64,000 nucleotides of DNA from Paragyromitra xinjiangensis (Eukaryota; Ascomycota; Pezizomycetes; Pezizales; Discinaceae), in contig JBCAMK010000015.1 in assembly GCA_038503065.1 (NCBI GenBank), positions 248,001-312,000 of the forward strand, given 5' to 3'. The position numbers and the translations under genes were made by a program. Shown in pieces: positions 59,710-64,000 of the stretch (positions are counted from its first letter, which is position 1; each line of letters opens with the position of its first letter). The notes beneath the pieces were generated by a model, which worked only from the letters and a program-made list of their open reading frames with translations, did not search any database and was not told the origin of the DNA.

Positions 59710-62289
59710 GCTATAATCCTTATCGTGAGCTATTAAAGAATTCACTAACTTTTGAAGAAAAACTAGTAATCAGAGAACTGGACGAGTATGAGGAACTAAG
59801 TACCTAGGTTGCGGTGGCTAAATGCTAGCAGAAATGGTACCGACTCGGTAGGGATATTTGGCTAGGTAAAGCTACTGATCACTCTTTAGATGAATAAAAC
59901 TGAGGGAGAAGGAGAGGAAAGCCATAAGCAACTTCTTATATACATGTATTCAAGTAGTGGAGTGGGTGGGATCAACGCATCAGACAAAAGCGTAGAACCT
60001 TAGTTGAGGGGATTCCCGTTTTAGAGGAAAAATAGTTTAAAGCCGACTGCATATTTCGAGTTGGCGTTGATTTGTATTAGCACTGGCTTTGTGGGGCTAA
60101 GAAACCTTGGGCCAACGTTGTCGCGCTAGTGTTCAGAATGGAATGAAATGGGAATAGAATATCATTTTCTCTCCAATCATAAGCGACCCGGGGCCGCTGT
60201 TAGTATAAGGATTTCCTGTCTGAGACTCAACTCAGTTTGAAATATCGAGGTAGACTTCTATATTGTGGTTTCTACGGTTTTGTGGGTTAGGTTTTGAAGT
60301 TGGGCAATGATCAATTACATGTAGTGGTTACATGTAGTGGTCTATGGCTATGATACTACCTAGGAACCCCTCCATGCATCCTCTGCTTCCCCGAAGAGCA
60401 ACTACGATAAACTGCCCGTTGCTAACCCGCACCACGCTTGGATGAGTGAGTGGACAAATATTATGGAGGGTTATGGCAGTGGCGTGAATACGGAAAAACT
60501 TCCAAAAGTGATGAGGAAACATAATTCAGCCCGCGAGGTTAGCGCTTAACTGTCGCAAAACCATACCTCAGTTTTAAACTAGCGTAGAGTAGACGCGATG
60601 GAAAGTGGATTATCGCATGCACAAATCTGGTACGGAAATTTGGCGGTAGTGTGATTGGCTAGTCTGATGTCAAATATTTGGATACTTGCTAGTGGGGTTT
60701 GGTGTTATGGAAGCACTAGCGGCCCAGAACTATAAGCCTTCGTCCATGGGTATCACATTTAGCGCATGGGTACGCACATGTATGCATCGGCCCAAATGTA
60801 AATATGTCTTATCTTATCTCACGGTTATCGTTGGATGGTAGGGCAGTCTACCCCTCAGAACGAAACCATCCTTGTACTTTTACATGTGCATGCATATCAT
60901 GACGAAAACCCGTCATGGATATACAAACTCGATCTGGAGAGATTGGTGCTGTGTCACCAGAGCTCATGGGTTGATTTTTCTATCTCGGCTAGTAGCGGGA
61001 TTTTCGAGCATGGAAGGGTATCGCCTTCTTTTAATCGAGTGATATCATATGAATATGAGATATCACCTAGCGCTCTCATGCTTCCTTCTCTGTCGTTTGT
61101 GATATGTTCCTAAAGGCTATAAATATATTGCCTTAAGGGCACTTATTAATGTGTGGATCAATGCTATTTTTGACTATACAATCGTCTCCTGGTATGCAAT
61201 TATTTGCATGGCATTCGAGTTACCAGACTGAGGTGTTGATCGTACTAAGCTGATTATGGCGTGAAATACACCTCCTAGATTATATTTGATCATATGTTAT
61301 AAAAATAGTTTATGGGTTATTGGCTTGTCGTTCATCAATTTCTAGGTTTTCTTTGGGAAGTGTGGTTTTGCGGTAAACCCGGCTCCTGGCTAGGAAAAAG
61401 GTTCTAGGGCATAAAGGAACCACTCAAGTTTCTTGGAATCACCGCCAAATCGTATCTGTCCCATCGATGAAGCCCTATTTCTATTATTATTTGAAACCCC
61501 GAAATTGCTTTACTATGTAAGTCTATGAAACTACATGTAGCTCGCTAGCTGGCTTTGCTGTGAAGGAGATTTAACATGAATATTCCTTAGAGGAGTGTAC
61601 GAGTGGCTAACCTAGAGTTTACGGGAACGTCTTGCCACGTTGGGTATGGCCTTTATCGACACTGACTTTGGACTGGGGCATGAGTATGCCTGTGAGTAGC
61701 CTTAGTAGCATATTATGGGTATGGGCTGATACTGTGGTAGTGGCTGTCGTTCGCTGGCCTGTCCTGGCGACTACTCCTCTGTATTGTATTTGATGCGAAT
61801 CAGTGCTAAGTATATTTCTTATTGTTGCTGATTCACACGCTATTTTACCTTTTATTCTCCTGTTTTCGCTATGCGCTTTGGCTGGAATGGAATCGTTACA
61901 TTCGAGGGTTGGAGTTGACGAATTTTGTTTTGGGAGGATCGTGAGATTCTGCTTTTAGTGCCTATCAATTGTTATTTTTGGTGGAGACGTTATAGAAGCT
62001 GCCTCCTTCCACTCATAGAACTCAAACTGGTTTGGGAGGATTTTATAGCATTGCCTTCGCCTCACTATTTGCTGGATCCTATTGAGTGGGAATACATTAT
62101 CCCTACCATTGCCTGCGGTTCTACACATATATACAACTGCGTAATGTTATGTTGTGACCTTCCATTAAGCCATAACCACCCTTCGTCTCAAGTCTAGATC
62201 ACCCAAATCACATTTCCCGGAAAAGGATCCGGTCTGGCGAGGAGTTTTTTTTTTACGTCAAACCAAGCACCTATAAATTACAAAACCCA
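59710..62289. other. Gene-poor region
   Basis: About 2.6 kb. The left end is the promoter of the zinc-finger-like gene. A perfect tandem 13-bp duplication (60315-60340) and a CTACATGTAG palindrome (61531-61540) are present. Frames at 60835-61113 and 61925-62197 are short, hydrophobic and unrecognised. No RNA gene was identified. Confidence 0.45.
60315..60340. repeat. Perfect 13-bp tandem duplication
   Basis: TTACATGTAGTGG occurs twice with no spacer. Confidence 0.95.
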
Positions 62290-62766
62290 TCACGTGCTTG
62301 AAACCGGCTCCGGTCTTGTCGAGAATAAAATCTTCCACCTAACAATATCCACAATCTCCAATTCCTCACCATCCCAGTCCCCGTTTTTCTCTCGTAGCGA
62401 TGTATCCCGCCGTCTGATGATTCCCAGCGGTGTCACGAGCTTCTTCACCTCGCCTGTGAGGCGCTGATGTTTCCCCACATATAGATAGACACGTTTGGAT
62501 TTTATCGGGTCTTTCTTGTCGTCTTCGGTTAGCATGTCTGGGAAGACGATGCGACCAATGGGGGTTTCGTGGGATGTTGGGAGGTCTGTTTCCATAGTGT
62601 TTTCGGTTTCGGTTTCGAGTAGAGCTTGTGTAGTGGGCATGTTGATTGTTCCTTGGATTTCGAGTAAAGCGAGACCAGAGGGTGTGTGGAGGAGTTGGGG
62701 TAGGGGGTTTTGCTGAGGGGTAGAATGTGGGACCAAGGATGTTGTATGAAGTGGTATTGATGGCAT
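62290..62766 (-). CDS. CTF8: Ctf8, alternative clamp-loader subunit
   Basis: Small subunit of the Ctf18-Dcc1-Ctf8 replication factor C complex, which loads or unloads PCNA at forks and supports sister-chromatid cohesion. Single exon; 158 aa from the ATG at 62766, slightly longer than yeast Ctf8 (133 aa). The frame stays open upstream to 62916 but without an ATG. Family features are LALLEIQGTINMP (about 32-44), IGRIVFPDM (about 70-78), the conserved core VYLYVGKHQRLTGEVKKL followed by PLGIIRR, and the C-terminal IVDIVRWKILFSTRPEPV. The Ctf18 and Dcc1 genes are not in this window. Confidence 0.9.
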   Translation of the reverse strand: MPSIPLHTTSLVPHSTPQQNPLPQLLHTPSGLALLEIQGTINMPTTQALLETETENTMETDLPTSHETPIGRIVFPDMLTEDDKKDPIKSKRVYLYVGKHQRLTGEVKKLVTPLGIIRRRDTSLREKNGDWDGEELEIVDIVRWKILFSTRPEPVSST

Positions 62767-63033
62767 CTTGGGTGGTAGGATTTGATAAGGATTAGAACTT
62801 GGTGATGGGTGCGGTTTTGTTGGTGGTTTTGTTGGTACGGGAGAGAAACTAGGTAGCGGTAGTTGGTGATGTGTGCGAAGGTGAGAGTTTAGGGGACGCG
62901 TTGGATAAATTGCCAAGGAATTTGAGAAACGCGTAAAGTGCTTCTTAGCGTGGTATCAACTCTACTGCACTCTACATGCTAGCAAGATATCTACGAACAT
63001 GTACATACATTGAATTATTCTCCAAAAAAACGG

Positions 63034-64000
63034 TTAACATAAAAGATTCTCCAATGACAGTAACGCCCTCACATGCTGTTTTCTCCTGCGAACGCCGCCC
63101 CTGTATGGGTTCCCCCTGGCTTCGAATTCCCAAATGCCAATGTCAACACTTTTGCCAACTGGCTCAAACATTTCTGTCCGACAAGCCACTGCCAACAGGG
63201 TTTCAACTGCCATATTAAAGGACTTCTTTAGCTTCTCGGGGTCTCCTTGCTCGTCGCCCAAGGGAGGGGGGTGTACTTCCTTCCTTGAAGCACCTCTTAT
63301 AATATACCACGAGCCCCTGTAATTGGTCCATTCTTTGGCGATAGCGGTTTTCAGGGTGTCTGCACATTCTTTTCGTAGGGATTCATACGGTCCTTGGGAA
63401 GTTTGATTCATCCGTATGTCAACTGGCAATTCACCGCCACGATTTTCGATCAAGGTTTTAATGTACCCAGCGTACTTGATCAGATAGCATGTACAGTCAT
63501 AGGCGACTTCTGCGAGTTTATCTATCAAATTTCCTGATGACGATAGCCAGTCAACTATCGGAATCATTTTGGTAACGGCAATGACCATGAATGTGAGGGT
63601 TCCTAATGCTGGCGGTGATATGGCTTCAGAAGACTGCTAGAAAGTTAGCTACTATTCTTTACTTAGCCTAGGATGAAAGAAAACAAACATTTATAGTTAA
63701 AAAGTTGACAGCCAACCTCATTCCCTCCAGAAGGGAAGTAAACATCGAAAGCACCGACTTAACGCATCCGTGGTGAGTTGAATCAATGTCTCCCTGCATC
63801 GCTGAGATTAATTGCCCTGAAGCTTTAAGAACAGGAATTGCTAGGATCCATCCACACGGCTCACGAAAGGCGCATTCCACATAGGCAGGAAATACGGCTT
63901 CTAGGAAGAGAGCCCGCATTGTAGGCTTAGTAGAATCTCCATCTTCGAATTCCCCCGAAAGTGCTGTCGCGAGTTGACTGACTAAATATTCTTGCTGTCC
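63034..64000 (-). CDS. Orphan protein, 5' end outside the window
   Basis: Minus-strand gene open at the window edge. Exon 64000-63689 is in frame without a stop from base 64000. A 52-bp intron with a GCTAAC branch point follows, and the last exon runs 63636-63034; at least 305 aa are visible. The first visible part (GQQEYLVSQLATALSGEFED ... MRALFLEAVFPAYVECAF) is helical, the middle has a hydrophobic stretch (LGTLTFMVIAVTKMIPIVDW), and the end is mixed charged (RRRKQHVRALLSL). Repeated-helix character recalls fungal proteins that start with a similar 'ALFLEAVFP.Y...AF' block, but I cannot name a family. The donor choice at 63688 (gtttgt) is inferred from phase. The true start lies beyond the window. 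Confidence 0.6.

Noticed and set aside
1..64000. tRNA, rRNA and CRISPR search by eye
   Set aside because: No GGTTCRANNCC-type B box with a matching cloverleaf was found, no rRNA-like sequence, and CRISPR arrays are not expected in a eukaryote. A covariance-model scan would be needed to exclude small RNAs.

Overview
The window is nuclear DNA from a filamentous ascomycete (Pezizomycotina). The sequence shows this directly: genes are split by short GT-AG introns (about 50-200 bp) with CTAAC-type branch points, some promoters carry TATA boxes, and the proteins are typical fungal orthologues (Tom1, Btn1/CLN3, Rxt3, Ctf8, Pxa-type ABC transporter). Several 1-3 kb gene-poor stretches hold diverged repeats whose differences are C-to-T/G-to-A transitions. 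A truffle- or cup-fungus-like genome (Pezizomycetes) is my inference from this texture and is not proven. No ribosomal RNA gene, convincing tRNA, CRISPR array or intact transposase gene was seen.

Layout. 39-12774 (+): giant HECT ubiquitin ligase Tom1, 10 exons, complete. 14418-15983 (+): ribose-phosphate pyrophosphokinase, 5 exons, one with a GC donor. 18075-18612 (-): BLOC-1 subunit 1. 20568-22801 (-): peroxisomal ABCD half-transporter. 23626-25542 (-): bifunctional 6-phosphofructo-2-kinase/fructose-2,6-bisphosphatase. 27877-28898 (-): GPI-anchored-type surface protein. 32454-33090 (+): small coiled-coil fungal protein. 33713-34573 (+): histidine phosphatase. 36893-37939 (-): acidic RING protein. 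39909-40999 (-): DUF4050/Gag1-clamp-like protein. 41951-42573 (-): Cys/His-rich orphan. 43617-45825 (-): APH-fold kinase with an unusual N-terminal extension. 46934-48076 (+): coiled-coil orphan. 49132-50854 (-): Btn1/CLN3. 52616-56397 (+): Rxt3. 58093-59709 (-): zinc-finger-like gene with an apparent one-base frameshift. 62290-62766 (-): Ctf8. 63034-64000 (-): partial orphan running off the window.

How they fit together. This is an ordinary eukaryotic neighbourhood and not an operon. Several conserved genes touch central carbon and nucleotide metabolism (PRPP synthesis, fructose-2,6-bisphosphate control, fatty-acyl-CoA import into peroxisomes) or endolysosomal traffic (BLOC-1 subunit, CLN3). 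They look independent. The most distinctive non-genic items are a 165-bp hairpin element with 50-bp inverted repeats and a TA duplication in the CLN3/RXT3 divergent promoter (51152-51316), and an about 96-bp tandem repeat built round a 13-bp palindrome and decayed almost only by transitions (about 36390-36775). I found no strong case for a wholly new multi-gene system.
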